From Prasinococcaceae sp. CCMP 1430 (taxonomy: Eukaryota; Prasinodermophyta; Palmophyllophyceae; Prasinococcales; Prasinococcaceae), in assembly GCA_013416795.1 (NCBI GenBank), contig RQSC01000907.1, forward strand, positions 136,131-174,177: a stretch of DNA of 38,047 nt. The letters run 5' to 3'. Made by a program: the position numbers and the translations under genes. Numbering within the stretch: position 1 is the first letter of the stretch; each line of letters opens with the position of its first letter. This document shows positions 1 to 9,320 of the stretch, piece by piece. The notes under the pieces were generated by a model. The model worked only from the letters and a program-made list of their open reading frames with translations. It was not told where the DNA came from and did no database searches.

Positions 1-1
1 C

Positions 2-902
2 GAGAGCGGCGCGGGCGACGCCGTCGCCGCGCTGCAGGTGCGGCTGCGGCTGCGCGCGCGCGCGCGTGCGCGCTGGGGCAGGAGGTCACGGGGGTGCCCC
101 CATACGGCATACTCCTCCGTCGACGCGCGCCCCTAGCTCATTCCTCGCCCATCCGATGTGCGTGCGCCGCCGTGAAGCGCAAACTCCTGACGGGCGATGC
201 CGTCAATCTGGCGCGATGTCGCGCTGCACGAGCATAGCTCGCCTCCCTGCTCGAGGTCGCGCATGCGGCGCTGGGCCTCACAAAGTCGGGCGTGGTAAAC
301 GCATTCGTGCAATGGTTCGGAAGATCGCATGTGGCGCTCATCGTCATCGGGCAGGTGCGAGCGCTTCGCCACGGGCTGGAGAGCCAGAGTCAATCGCGAG
401 CTTGCTGCCTCTGCGACAGCTCGGACTCCCCTCTCCCTGCCACCTGACGCTCTCCCTGGTCCTCACTCCGCCCATCCCACACCTCCGTGAAACGCAGGTA
501 TCAAATTTTGACTCCTCGGTCGGTGCACACTGGATGGTGAGCGTCATGTACGTGGCGTGGGCGCTCGCCGATCTCGTGAGGTACCCGCACTACGTTGGGG
601 GACTGCTGGGCGCGTCCCCTCGCTGGCTCGAGTGGCTGCGCTACACGCTCTTCATCCCATTGTATCCAATCGGCGTCGCCGGTGAAGTAACCGCCATCTG
701 GCTTGCAATGCCTGCGGTGAAGGCGCACGACCTCTTCAGCATCGCACTCCCAAATGTGTACAACCAGTCGTGGTCGTACTACCGCTTCCTGGCTGTCGGG
801 CTGGCTGTCTTGTACCCGGTACTCTTCTCGAAGCTCTACCTGTACATGTTCAAGCAACGTGCCAAGCGTCTCGGCGGTGGCGCCAAACCCAAGGTGAACT
901 AA
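2..902 (+). CDS. Very-long-chain (3R)-3-hydroxyacyl-CoA dehydratase (HACD/PHS1/PTPLA family), 5'-partial
   Basis: This enzyme removes water from 3-hydroxyacyl-CoA in the third step of very-long-chain fatty acid elongation, in the ER membrane. Three exons can be read, 2-37, 238-354 and 498-902, joined by phase-0 GT-AG introns of 200 and 143 nt. The middle exon gives LLEVAHAALGLTKSGVV, the family's 'LE..H...G.V.S' region. The last exon carries the hallmark LYPIGVAGE, whose Tyr and Glu correspond to the catalytic pair of yeast Phs1, followed by hydrophobic segments and a lysine-rich C-terminus (GGGAKPKVN) suited to ER retention. The N-terminal membrane segments lie before the window. The first exon (2-37) rests only on phase, the donor site and the residues VAALQ, so it is less sure than the other two. 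The gene converges on the TTL-like gene with a 114-nt gap. Confidence 0.88.
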   Translation, partial: RAARATPSPRCRCGCGCARARVRAGAGGHGGAPIRHTPPSTRAPSSFLAHPMCVRRREAQTPDGRCRQSGAMSRCTSIARLPARGRACGAGPHKVGRGKRIRAMVRKIACGAHRHRAGASASPRAGEPESIASLLPLRQLGLPSPCHLTLSLVLTPPIPHLRETQVSNFDSSVGAHWMVSVMYVAWALADLVRYPHYVGGLLGASPRWLEWLRYTLFIPLYPIGVAGEVTAIWLAMPAVKAHDLFSIALPNVYNQSWSYYRFLAVGLAVLYPVLFSKLYLYMFKQRAKRLGGGAKPKVN

Positions 903-1016
903 TGAAAGATGCGGCGCGCCATTCGGCAGTGCTGAACGTGCTCTTCGTCGCGGCCTGAAATAAGGGTACTGCATGTACATACTGTATGAAGGAGTGAGTG
1001 CCCATGTGCATAGCCG

Positions 1017-3572
1017 CTACAGGTCGAGGTCGTCATCGGCGTCGGAGGAATCAGACGCACTCACGGCGGCGCCCAGCGTAGCCTCACTATTGCTGCCGCC
1101 ATCCATTGCGCTCGTGAGGGCGTCGCTGCCGTCGTCGTCCATGAGCGGGTGCAGGCATCCCATCTGCTCGCCCCGGTCCGCGGTTCCGTCGCCCAGGCCA
1201 CCGCCTGAGAGCGCCAGCCGCCACGAGTCGGTCACGAGGGCGCGCTTGATAGCGAAGTCGGTCTTGCCCCTGGGATGGAGCGCTGGGTACCTGTTCACCT
1301 CCAAAAGCCACACCTTGTAGTCCTCGTCAAGCATGACATCGATGCCGAGCACCTTCGGTATCCACATCCTCGCGTGCATCTTGTACGTGAGCGAACCCAC
1401 GCGCTGTGGGAAGCACCTTCTGCCGGCCTGCGCGCATTTGAGGCACACCGTGCGCAGCTCAGCCCACATGGTGTCGAAGCTGCGTCCGACAGTCGAGCAG
1501 TGAGCCCTGAGTGGATCAAGAGTGCGCGAAAAGCCCGGGCGCTTCGAGGCCTTGACGGCGTCCATCACGGCCTCGCGCATCGCCTGCGATACGTCATTGG
1601 CGAACCCGATGGGCTCCTCCTCCTCTTCGAAACTGCTGTCCGCCGTGGGCGCCACAAGTTGCTCAAAGAGCTCATGGTCTTCGTCGGATGCCTTCACGTT
1701 GAGCTGTTGGTTGGTCAGGTGCCGCATCCTGTCACTCGCGAGATCCTCGGCGGTGACGTCGCTGCCGTAGTCACGCGCACAGAACAGCAGCTGGCCCTCG
1801 TTGCAAATCCACGCGCGCGCTGGCCATCCCAGCACCACGACGTACATGCGGACTGAGAACTTGCGCCCAGCCAGCAGGAGCGGCCGCTCGATATACCTCT
1901 GCACCAACGCCTCCTTCGAACCATTGCTAGGCGCAAGCGCGGCCTCGTTGACGCTTTCGCTGGTCAAGATCCGCATGCCGTAGCCGCCCGAGCTCGCGCT
2001 GTCCTTGACGATCCACATGGATCCAGGCTGCGCCCTGGCGGCAATCAGGGCCGCGCGCGACTCCCGCGGCAGCGCGTACGACTCCGGCCAGTACGAGGCA
2101 GACTCTGGATCAGCATCCAGCAGCGAGTGCAAGCCCACCTTGGTGCCCACGAAGCGCCATTGCGGTGCATCGAAGCGCCAGTTGAGTTGCAGCAAGTCGT
2201 CCCGGTATCGTTTTGGGTACTTCGCGAGGATGCGTGCGAGCGTCTCAACGCTCCGCTTGCACATCTCCGCGTCATTCTCCACGCACGAGCGCGCGTTCAG
2301 GTACTGGAAAAGGCTATTTCCACCTGCGTCTGAACAGCACCTGAGAAAGTAACTCTGCGGCTCTGCCGTGTATCCCTGCATCTGCAGCACATAGCCCAGG
2401 ATAAGCGCGCATGTGGGGTCCTCGACGGCCTTGCGGAACTTGCCCTCCGGCCCGCCCGCCAGCGCCATCCGAAGGAGCCTCACAGCGTCGCCGAGTTTGC
2501 CCTGCTTGATGAGGAGCAGCGCAAGAGACGTGTTGGTCGACACGAAGTCTGGCGCGATGCGCTGCGCACGTCGGTAGATGGTCTCAGCCTTGCCGTCCTC
2601 GCCCATGGCCTCGAGCGCACCACCGAGGGCGATGTACGGCGGCATGTACTCGAAAGCCGTGGACATTGCGCGTCGGAAGGCCTCACACGCTTCTGCCAAA
2701 CGACCCTGCTGCTGCAGAGTCATACCGAGGCCATGCGCTGCCTGGTAAGTGCTGCCGTCCGCTGCGAGGCAGCTGCGGAACGCCGCCTCGGCGCCGGCGA
2801 CATCCCGGCGAGCGAGAAGCATCTCCCCATTCTTGAGGGCTTCAGTGGCCTCAGGCGGGCGTTCGCGCTCCTCGGCCTTGCTCGTGAGCTCCGCCACCTG
2901 CCGCTCCGACCCCGCGTCCGTCGCCTTCGCCGCGTCCGCTTCAAACTCCTTCCACAGGTCTTTGAGAACATCCGCCACGGCGGCAGCGGTGCGTGTGGCG
3001 ATCAGTCGCGCAGACACGGTCGGATCGTCAGGGGCGCGCTCAGAAGCAGCATCGAACGCCCGGCACGCGCCCCCGTACGCGCTCGCGCTCGCCTCGGCCG
3101 ACTCGAGGCGCTTGCGTACACCCTCGAGGCCTTGATCGGGGTCTGAGATAACATCTATCGCCGCGTTGTGGTCATAGTGAGCGCCGCCGGCGTCCTTTTG
3201 CGTGGCCGCGCCCGAAGCCGCGAGAGCCTCGCCGAGACGGAAGTGCGCTTTGGCCCACCCGGGGTCGTCGCTGACAGCGCACCGCGCCCACTTCTCGGCG
3301 TCCCCGGCGTTACCCGCCGCAAGTGCCGCCGCCGAAGCGTTCGATGCCAGCGATGCGACCTCTCGCCCGCCCGCTGCCGCCCCTTCCGCGTCCCCACCAC
3401 CACCACCACCACCACCAAGCAGCGCGTCGCGCGCGGCCGCGAAGAGGCGCGCGGCCAACGCATAGTCGCGCTCGCGGAACGCGGCGGCGGCCGCCGCCTT
3501 GAGCGCCGCGGCGTCGGTGTGGGCCACTTCCGGCGAGGCGGTGAGCTCGTGCGGTACTACCGCCACCGCCAT
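1017..3572 (-). CDS. TPR-repeat protein fused to a tubulin-tyrosine-ligase-like (TTL) ATP-grasp domain
   Basis: An intronless 851-residue protein starting at an ATG (3570-3572). The N-terminal half is helical TPR repeats at roughly residues 20-110 and 230-400, interrupted by a poly-glycine run encoded by a GTG/CCA trinucleotide tract near 3392-3415. The C-terminal half, about 450-790, is a TTL-type ATP-grasp fold. Visible motifs are WIVKDSASSGGYGMRI (ATP-binding loop), VQRYIERPLLLAGRKFSVR, LTNQQLN, and near the end DVMLDEDYKVWLLEVN with the metal-binding Glu-Val-Asn. TTL-like enzymes ligate Tyr, Glu or Gly to tubulin tails or other proteins; which amino acid is added here cannot be read from the sequence. 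An acidic Ser/Asp tail closes the protein. It is divergently arranged with the SMP-30-like gene over about 290 nt of GC-rich DNA. Alternative names in the family are TTLL-type glutamylase or ligase. Confidence 0.87.
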   Translation of the reverse strand: MAVAVVPHELTASPEVAHTDAAALKAAAAAAFRERDYALAARLFAAARDALLGGGGGGGGDAEGAAAGGREVASLASNASAAALAAGNAGDAEKWARCAVSDDPGWAKAHFRLGEALAASGAATQKDAGGAHYDHNAAIDVISDPDQGLEGVRKRLESAEASASAYGGACRAFDAASERAPDDPTVSARLIATRTAAAVADVLKDLWKEFEADAAKATDAGSERQVAELTSKAEERERPPEATEALKNGEMLLARRDVAGAEAAFRSCLAADGSTYQAAHGLGMTLQQQGRLAEACEAFRRAMSTAFEYMPPYIALGGALEAMGEDGKAETIYRRAQRIAPDFVSTNTSLALLLIKQGKLGDAVRLLRMALAGGPEGKFRKAVEDPTCALILGYVLQMQGYTAEPQSYFLRCCSDAGGNSLFQYLNARSCVENDAEMCKRSVETLARILAKYPKRYRDDLLQLNWRFDAPQWRFVGTKVGLHSLLDADPESASYWPESYALPRESRAALIAARAQPGSMWIVKDSASSGGYGMRILTSESVNEAALAPSNGSKEALVQRYIERPLLLAGRKFSVRMYVVVLGWPARAWICNEGQLLFCARDYGSDVTAEDLASDRMRHLTNQQLNVKASDEDHELFEQLVAPTADSSFEEEEEPIGFANDVSQAMREAVMDAVKASKRPGFSRTLDPLRAHCSTVGRSFDTMWAELRTVCLKCAQAGRRCFPQRVGSLTYKMHARMWIPKVLGIDVMLDEDYKVWLLEVNRYPALHPRGKTDFAIKRALVTDSWRLALSGGGLGDGTADRGEQMGCLHPLMDDDGSDALTSAMDGGSNSEATLGAAVSASDSSDADDDLDL

Positions 3573-3858
3573 CGCCGCGCGGCCGCTACCGCGGCGGCGG
3601 CAGCAGCGGCGGCACCTGCACCACCAGCACGCGAACGCGCGCCGTGTGGTAGCGCTGGCGGCCGGCAGCGAGCCGTTTTTTTGGTCCGTGCCTCTTCATG
3701 CGGACGAGGACGCAGCCCTGGTTTCCGCCACCGCGGCGGCGTTGGCCGGCAGCCGGCGCCACTGTGCGCCGCGGGCGTGGGCGCGGGCGTGGGGGCGGGC
3801 GTCTCAGACCGGCGTCAGCGCACACCGGGCGCGATGGGCGCGCCCGCGGCGGGGGTAG

Positions 3859-4929
3859 GCGCGCGCGCCGCCGAGCGCCACTCCTCATCGCCGAGCTTGT
3901 CACCGGCACAACGAGGCGCTGGCGGGCGGCGCGGTCGCGCTTGGCGGGGCGCGCGCGCGCAGCCCTGAGGGCTTCGCGAGCGCGTGCACCAGCGGTGGCG
4001 GTGCCGTGCTGCTTGCGCTCAACGCGGCGGGCGGGGAGGTCGTTCGCTTCGACAGGGACGTGAGCGCGGGCGAGACGCGCATGACGCGCTGGAAAGTGCC
4101 CGGCGGTGAGCGTGCCGGCTGCATCGTGCCGCGGGCCAAAGGGGGCGTGCTGCTGGGGCTGGCTGGCGGAGGCATCGTGTCTGCCGCTCTCCCCGAGGGC
4201 GGGGGCGAGGCTGTACTTGACGAGGTTCAGGTATGCGATGTGTTAGGTGACGTGTCGGGGCAGGACCCCGAGAAGCTGCAAGCCGCGAAGGTGCGGCGCG
4301 CTGGCCTGGAGCTCTGCGCCGCGCGGGCGGATAGCGCCGGCAGGCTGTGGGTCGGCTCACGGCCGCGGTGTGACCCCGGAGCTTCCGCCGGAGGCGCAGA
4401 GCTCTTCTGCGTGGAGGGTGCTTGGCGGATGCGCCAGGGCGAGCTCACGCCAACAGCGGTGTCGAACGTGGTCCATGAGGTAGGGAACGATCTGCTGTGT
4501 GATCACGGCGTCGCGTGGTCGCCCTGCGGCGCCACCATGTACTTCGTGGACGCGGCCAGCGCAGAGGTTTGCGCCTTTCCACATGACGCCCGCACGGGCG
4601 TGCTCGGCGAGCGCCGCGTCGTTGCACGCGTCACCGGCGAAGGTGAGGCACCGCGCGGACTGGCAGTGGACGTGAACGGGGGTATATGGACCGCTGTGCA
4701 TGGCGGGAGCCGCGTGGTGTGCCTCGACGCCGAGTCCGGCGAGGTGCGCAAGGAGGTAACGCTGCCCGCCAAGCGACCGACAGGAGTGTGCTTTGGCGGA
4801 GAGGGCATGGCGTGGCTGTTCGTCACGACGGAAAAAGCTTCCGGCGGCGATGACGACGCAGGCGGTGCCATGCTGGCGCTCGAGGTGGGTGCTGTGGGCA
4901 CTGCCGTCAATGCCTGTCAGCTAGGATGA
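3859..4929 (+). CDS. SMP-30/gluconolactonase-like beta-propeller protein, 5' end unresolved
   Basis: The reading frame opens after an in-frame TAG at 3856-3858 and runs to TGA at 4927-4929. SMP-30 (regucalcin/gluconolactonase) enzymes hydrolyse sugar lactones with a divalent metal in a six-bladed propeller. The C-terminal half fits well: GVAWSPCGATMYFVD, then PRGLAVDVNGGIWTAV, then a lactonase-like LPAKRPTGVCFGG and LFVTTEK. The N-terminal blade is less clear (SPEGFASACTSGG replaces the usual EGP motif). No ATG occurs in frame before 4081. The true start is therefore probably an upstream exon, for example ATG 3834 spliced at a donor at 3855 to an acceptor near 3915 or 3969, which is a guess. 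Substrate unknown. Confidence 0.75.
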   Translation, partial: ARAPPSATPHRRACHRHNEALAGGAVALGGARARSPEGFASACTSGGGAVLLALNAAGGEVVRFDRDVSAGETRMTRWKVPGGERAGCIVPRAKGGVLLGLAGGGIVSAALPEGGGEAVLDEVQVCDVLGDVSGQDPEKLQAAKVRRAGLELCAARADSAGRLWVGSRPRCDPGASAGGAELFCVEGAWRMRQGELTPTAVSNVVHEVGNDLLCDHGVAWSPCGATMYFVDAASAEVCAFPHDARTGVLGERRVVARVTGEGEAPRGLAVDVNGGIWTAVHGGSRVVCLDAESGEVRKEVTLPAKRPTGVCFGGEGMAWLFVTTEKASGGDDDAGGAMLALEVGAVGTAVNACQLG

Positions 4930-5356
4930 CATCAGCAAGACGTAAAAAAAAGCTTGAGTCTTGCATGCAGTGGCGAGCGGCTCTCTCTAGCTAGCGCCGT
5001 TGCGTGCCATTGAGGGTGCTCTCGTGCTGCAAATGCCTACGGCAGTGAAAAGGCCTCGCTCTGCTTTTGCATGAGATGGGCACCGGCATTCCTGGGAACG
5101 TATCTGGTTGTCATTTGATGGCTTCGAAAACGGCGTCATTCGCGTGCTTTTGTGGTAGGGCACTGTTGCCCTCCGTGCGTAGTAGCTGTAAGATTGATGC
5201 GTGGTGCATGCGCAGCCATTACCAAGGGCACGTGCCCTGTTGTGGCTTGGGGCAGTGCTCGCATGCGTCGGAGAGGGACGTCCGTAGATTGTAGTGACTC
5301 ACACCCCACTGTTTGCAATGGACGGACGGGTTGAGACCTCCCTCGATAGGGATGAG
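4930..5356. other. Convergent intergenic region
   Basis: 427 nt between the 3' ends of the SMP-30-like gene (+) and the small coiled-coil gene (-). It is less GC-rich than its surroundings and has an A-tract shortly after the upstream stop (near 4945). No coding exon, RNA gene or repeat was recognised. Confidence 0.6.
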
Positions 5357-5764
5357 TCAGGTGACCATCGGCGTGGCTGGCGCGATGCCCTCCTCGTGAC
5401 TCTCTCCATCATGCCCAGATGGCTGCTGATGCATAGGCATCGGCCGCTGCGTGAGGACCATCCTCTCCTCAACCGCCTCCGCGCGATCCTGATAGCGCGT
5501 TTCTTCGACGACGCCGGTGACATTGTTTTGGAGCAACGAACCCACGTGCTCCATCAACTCTGCCTTGCGCCACGCGGCGCTTTGCACCTGCTTCACACCC
5601 TCCTCCTCGAGCGCACACGCATAATTCATGCATCCAATGACCCACTCCAGGGAAGAGAGACTCCTCGACAGCTTCTCCTGGTACTCATCGGCCCTCAGCT
5701 TCATGATCGCAAGCTCCGCGCCCACACCCGGGGCGCCGCCGTCGGCCCATCCCTCTCCCTCCAT
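5357..5764 (-). CDS. Small coiled-coil protein of unknown function
   Basis: A 135-residue protein if started at ATG 5762-5764. The same frame stays open to another ATG at 5921-5923, which would add 53 Arg/Ala/Thr-rich residues. The shorter start is preferred because the extension is low complexity and the acidic MEGEGWADGG looks like an N-terminus; the longer form could instead carry a targeting leader. The core (about residues 20-90) is predicted helical, with charged heptad-like spacing (MKLRADEYQEKLSRSL, then EEEGVKQVQSAAWRKAELM) and an unusual Trp/Cys-containing stretch (LEWVIGCMNYACALEEEG). The C-terminus is polar, His/Met/Pro rich. I do not recognise the family. A small subunit of a larger coiled-coil complex is possible. 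The regular helical pattern supports a real gene. Confidence 0.55.
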   Translation of the reverse strand: MEGEGWADGGAPGVGAELAIMKLRADEYQEKLSRSLSSLEWVIGCMNYACALEEEGVKQVQSAAWRKAELMEHVGSLLQNNVTGVVEETRYQDRAEAVEERMVLTQRPMPMHQQPSGHDGESHEEGIAPATPMVT

Positions 5765-6511
5765 AGCCGCAGGCGTCGCCGAGCGTCGGCGTCGCGAGAG
5801 CGCAAGAATGCCAGCGCGCAGGCGGGCCGGCGTCGCGCGACAATGGCGGCGGGACGGGGCACGGAGCACGCGCGGTGTGGTCCGTGCGCGCAACACCCCC
5901 GCCGCTCGTGTTTTGTCTGGCATTCTTCAAGAGCTTATTGAACCCTGGAAAAAGAGCATACCTCAAATTGCGCGTACGAATACTGCATGTAACCGAAACT
6001 CAACAGGCGCTGCGCAGCGTCGTTCCCCCGCGGCCAGCGTGCGCGCGGAACGCGCCGGTTCGGCTTCCGCCCTCACGCCAGGCGCGCCCCCGGCGCCGAC
6101 CGCGCCAGCCAGACCTGAGGGCAGATTGGGGAGCTGCACAGGATCAGCCGCGGGGCACGACGAGCGTGACGTCGACCTCCAGGGTCTCTCCCTGGTCGAG
6201 GGGTCATTCAGAGGGGACGTGCGCGGACAGTCACACGAACGTACAATCTCACCCGTGAGGCCTCAGTGGTTCACCCTCTGTTCGGAGTGTTGACTCTCTA
6301 CGTGCCGCCGAACGGCAGGACGAACAGGCGCGGCGCAGCGCCGGCGCGGCGTTTGAGCCACTGCCGCTCCGCGCGCCACGCCGCGCGCAGCGCGGAGGGC
6401 GGAATCTTGCCCGGCCTCGCGGCAGCCCAACTGGCGCCCCTGGACACCCCCAAAACCATCCCCCACCACCCCCGCCAGCGATCAGGCGCCCCCCCCCCGC
6501 GAGCGGCCGCG
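5765..6511. other. Divergent intergenic/promoter region
   Basis: About 750 nt between the divergently transcribed coiled-coil gene (-) and the TPR gene (+); it also holds the possible N-terminal extension of the former (to 5923). It shifts from a moderately AT-containing stretch near 5930-6010 to a C-rich pre-start segment (6440-6510). No other gene is visible and no clear TATA element was found. Confidence 0.55.
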
Positions 6512-8251
6512 ATGCAGTACGGGCCCACGCCACCGCCTCCTCAATCAGCGCTGGAGGAGATCGACGGCGACAACGAAGGGGCACTGGCGGGCAACGCGAC
6601 GGGGGGAGCGGCACACAAGGAGCGCCTGACGCCCCTCGAGTTCCGCCGAGCGGCACACCGCACGCTCGCGTCGGCGGGCCGCAGCCGCAGGGCAGGCAAC
6701 GCCGCGTTCAAGGACGGCGAGCTAAAGCGCGCTGAGCAACTCTATGTCGAGGCCATGGAGTCGCTGCTTGGCCTGCTCGAAGTCCCTGTCTTCAAGCGGA
6801 GAGGCGCATGCGGCTTCGGGGACGTCGCAGCGAAAACGCATGGCCTGTGTCACACCACACTCAGCAACCTGGCTGCAGTCGCGCTCAAGCAAGAGCGCTG
6901 GGCAGATGCGGCCAGCCTCGCCGAAGAGGCCGGCATCAAGCACGCGGGCAAGTGCGAGGGCAGCGCCAGCCCGGGAGCAGTTGCGAAGTGCTGGTGGCGG
7001 GCGGCTACGGCGAGGCACGCCATGGCCGACTACAAGAGTGCTGCCTTGGCGGTGCAGGCGGGCCTGTGCGCCGCGCCTGGCGATGCCGCTCTGGATGCGC
7101 TACGGTGCAAAGTCGCCGCGGCGGAAAAGAGGGAGCGCGTGGCGACCAAAAAGCGATACGGGAGGCTCTTTGAGACCGCTGTCTATGCCGAGCACGCCGA
7201 GCGCACGCAACGCGAGGCCGCAGCTGCGGAGCGAGCCACTGCACGTGCAAGGCGACGAGAGATAGCGGACGAGACACTGCGCAATGCCGAGGTAGCCGTA
7301 GAGGCTCTGCGCGACAAAGAGCGAAGCGCGAAGAGAACGGGCGCCTTGACAGACGGCAAGCTCGATCGCCGCGACTTGAATGCTGGCCGCAGCGGCACCC
7401 CGGTGGCGGACAGTCGCGCGACTCGCGCTGACGGCAACGGTCACGCCAGCGACGGCGTGGGTGAGCACGTCGACCCAGCAAATGCGAGCGTGATGGCGCA
7501 GGTCGAACGCGCAATGGAGAAGATCGAAGGCTGGGTGGTCGATGAGACGTCAGCTTCGCCGGAGGACGTGGAGCGCTGGAGGAACGGCGTACTCGCTGAC
7601 GTGCTTGAGCCGGGTGTAGAGAAGCGGCGCGCCCAGAAAGAAGCCAGGGTGCTGGACGCCGTCATTCATGTCAACGCCAAGGTGAAGAACAATGAGGATC
7701 TTACCGAGGAGGACAGGCGCATCGTGCGCGACTTCCGCCGCAGCGAGATTGCTCGACTGGAGGCGAAGCTTGACAGCAAAGACGGACTCACGGAGGAGGA
7801 AAGTGGGCAGCTGCATGCAGGTGAGAGCAAAAGAATAGACCCGCGTCTCGCGAGGGTCATGAGCGCCGTCTGTGTGCATGGACAAGCAGGCTGACAGGGC
7901 GCCCATGGTGTGTGCTATGCGCCGCTCTGCACGTGGAACGCGTGCGTCCTAGCCCGTGGGGCCGAAAAGGAGGAGGCGAGGATGGAGTCAGAGGTGGCCG
8001 AGAGAACGCGCCGCATGGAGGACCTCAGCGCCCGCATTTTGGGCGGCGGATACGTGGGGCCGCGCGAGCGCTACTTTCTGTGGAAGGAAATAGAGGAAGA
8101 GGTCCGCCAGTTGCAATCCATAGACGACGATCGGGGCCTAACGCACTCCGAATACAGGGCGTACAAGCAAATGAAGGAGCTCCTGGACGAGCGCCAGGAG
8201 AAGCGCGACGAAAGAGCGCGGCAGCGCGCGCTGGCAAAGACCACCACGTAG
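6512..8251 (+). CDS. TPR-domain protein with long charged helical C-terminus
   Basis: Start chosen at ATG 6512, giving MQYGPTPPPPQS; the frame is open further 5' but without an ATG. Two exons, 6512-7820 and 7953-8251, are joined by a 132-nt phase-1 GT-AG intron; the join restores LHA-A-RGAEKEEARM. Residues about 50-210 form a three-repeat TPR domain (GNAAFKDGELKRAEQLYVEA, LSNLAAVALKQERWADAASL, CWWRAATARHAMADYKSAAL) similar to the carboxylate-clamp TPRs of FKBP-type co-chaperones. No prolyl isomerase domain is present. The remainder is a highly charged Glu/Arg-rich helical region that continues through exon 2 (ARILGGGYVGPRERYFLWKE). The role is unknown; binding to Hsp70/Hsp90 C-termini is a family-based inference only. 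Confidence 0.78.
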
Positions 8252-8930
8252 CGCAACGTAGCTATTCAACTGGAATTATTTTGTGTTGGACTAGTCGCAT
8301 GTGTACGTGTATGCATTCCCGCCTGCACCACTCATTCGGGGAGGCGGGTCTGGCAGTGTGTACGCTTGCTCGGTGGTTCCTTGTTTGACGGAGGATGGAT
8401 GGCGCTGGCTGGCGCTGCGCGGGAGCCACCCCTGCGCAATCAATCGGATTCGGGATTCGAGTTCCTGTTCGGAACCGCACTTCGCTCGGCCCGCCCTTGT
8501 TTCAAGTCGTGTGGCTGGGTTTGTTGATGATTGACCCGACCGACCGACCGAATCGACCGACCGACCGAATGACGCTAGGGAGATCTGCTGGCTGGCGGCG
8601 GCGCGTGTCCTTTCGAGTGCTCGGTCGGTCGGTGGGCAGGCTCGGCCCGACGGCACGCGCGCGCGAGCCCCCGCTGCGGATCCGGATCTGCCGCGGCCTG
8701 CGACGCCGACGCCGCGCGCCGCGCTCGCCTGGAAACGGGAACTGGGAAAAGCGGGCCAACCCTAAAACCGCGCCTTTTCGCGCGTTCGCGACGCGAAACC
8801 GCCCGCCCGCCGGGCGCGCGGCGGGTGCGTTTTGGCCCGCGGGCCGCGTCGAGGGAAAACGCGGGGACGCCGCGCGGAATGGCGGAGCGGAAAGTACGCG
8901 GGGACGGGCCGGAACAGGCGGCGCCGCGCG
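8252..8930. other. Intergenic region upstream of asparagine synthetase, ending in a one-base gap
   Basis: Between the TPR gene stop and the N at 8931. It contains the GACC/GGTC tetranucleotide arms listed separately, then becomes extremely GC-rich (8640-8930) just before the N. No coding sequence with convincing similarity was recognised. Confidence 0.55.
8536..8633. repeat. Inverted pair of GACC / GGTC tetranucleotide arrays
   Basis: Positions 8536-8568 contain two blocks of (CCGA)n separated by AAT, and 8621-8633 carries the reverse-complement form TCGGTCGGTCGGT. Together they can fold as a hairpin with about 50 nt of loop. An equivalent arrangement, CCGACCGACCGAG at 17105-17117 and CTCGGTCGG repeats at 17235-17255, lies upstream of the ABCG gene. 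Confidence 0.7.
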
Positions 8931-8931
8931 N
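8931..8931. other. Single ambiguous base, probable collapsed assembly gap
   Basis: An N in a run of extreme GC just upstream of asparagine synthetase. The expected first exon of that gene (Met-Cys-Gly start) is not found nearby, so the single N likely hides missing sequence. Confidence 0.6.
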
Positions 8932-8940
8932 ACGGGCGGG

Positions 8941-9052
8941 GCGAGGAGTCGCTCAAGGTGGACATCACCACGAGCTCGGTCTTCACGCGCGTGATGACGC
9001 GCTCGTTGACCTCCATGCACAAGGTCTTCGCCATGGTGTTCGCCACGGGCGG
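8941..9052. other. Exon-like segment of unclear strand and identity
   Basis: Both strands read as open, with G or C in nearly every third codon position. On the minus strand an ATG in a good context (ACCATGG near 9034) begins MAKTLCMEVNERVITRVK and continues through TELVVMSTLSDSS toward the N at 8931. On the plus strand it reads SLKVDITTSSVFTRVM and could end at a GT donor near 9052. Neither reading matches the asparagine synthetase N-terminus or a family I know. It may be the first exon of a minus-strand gene whose remainder is in the gap. Confidence 0.35.
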
Positions 9053-9320
9053 GTGCAGCGAGCGCGGCGGCACGGGCGCAGGCGACGAGAGCGCACGGGC
9101 CCGCCGGGTGCACTTGGGCCAGGGCGCTCGGCAGGCGGGGCCCCACGGGCGACGCGAGCGCCGCGTGCGCGCTGAGGGAAAGGATGGGGCGAGAGGAAGG
9201 CGGCTGACGCGCGCGCTCGCCGCCCGCGCCGCCCGTGTGGCCTCTCCCGGCCTTGGACCTGCTGCCACGCGCGCGCGCTCGTTGCACCGCGCCGCGCGTG
9301 CGCCCCTCCGCAACGCACAG

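Noticed and set aside
4231-4263. GTATG...CAG segment that could be a 33-nt intron in the SMP-30-like gene
   Set aside because: Too short compared with the 95-290 nt introns here, and the frame reads through without it.
8400-8480. Possible tRNA because of a GATTCGAGTTCC T-arm-like word
   Set aside because: No matching acceptor stem, D-arm or anticodon arm could be folded around it.
8832-9320. Upstream extension of asparagine synthetase through low-complexity sequence
   Set aside because: The residues show no glutaminase features, cross an N, and end at a good acceptor site; treated as intron/promoter.
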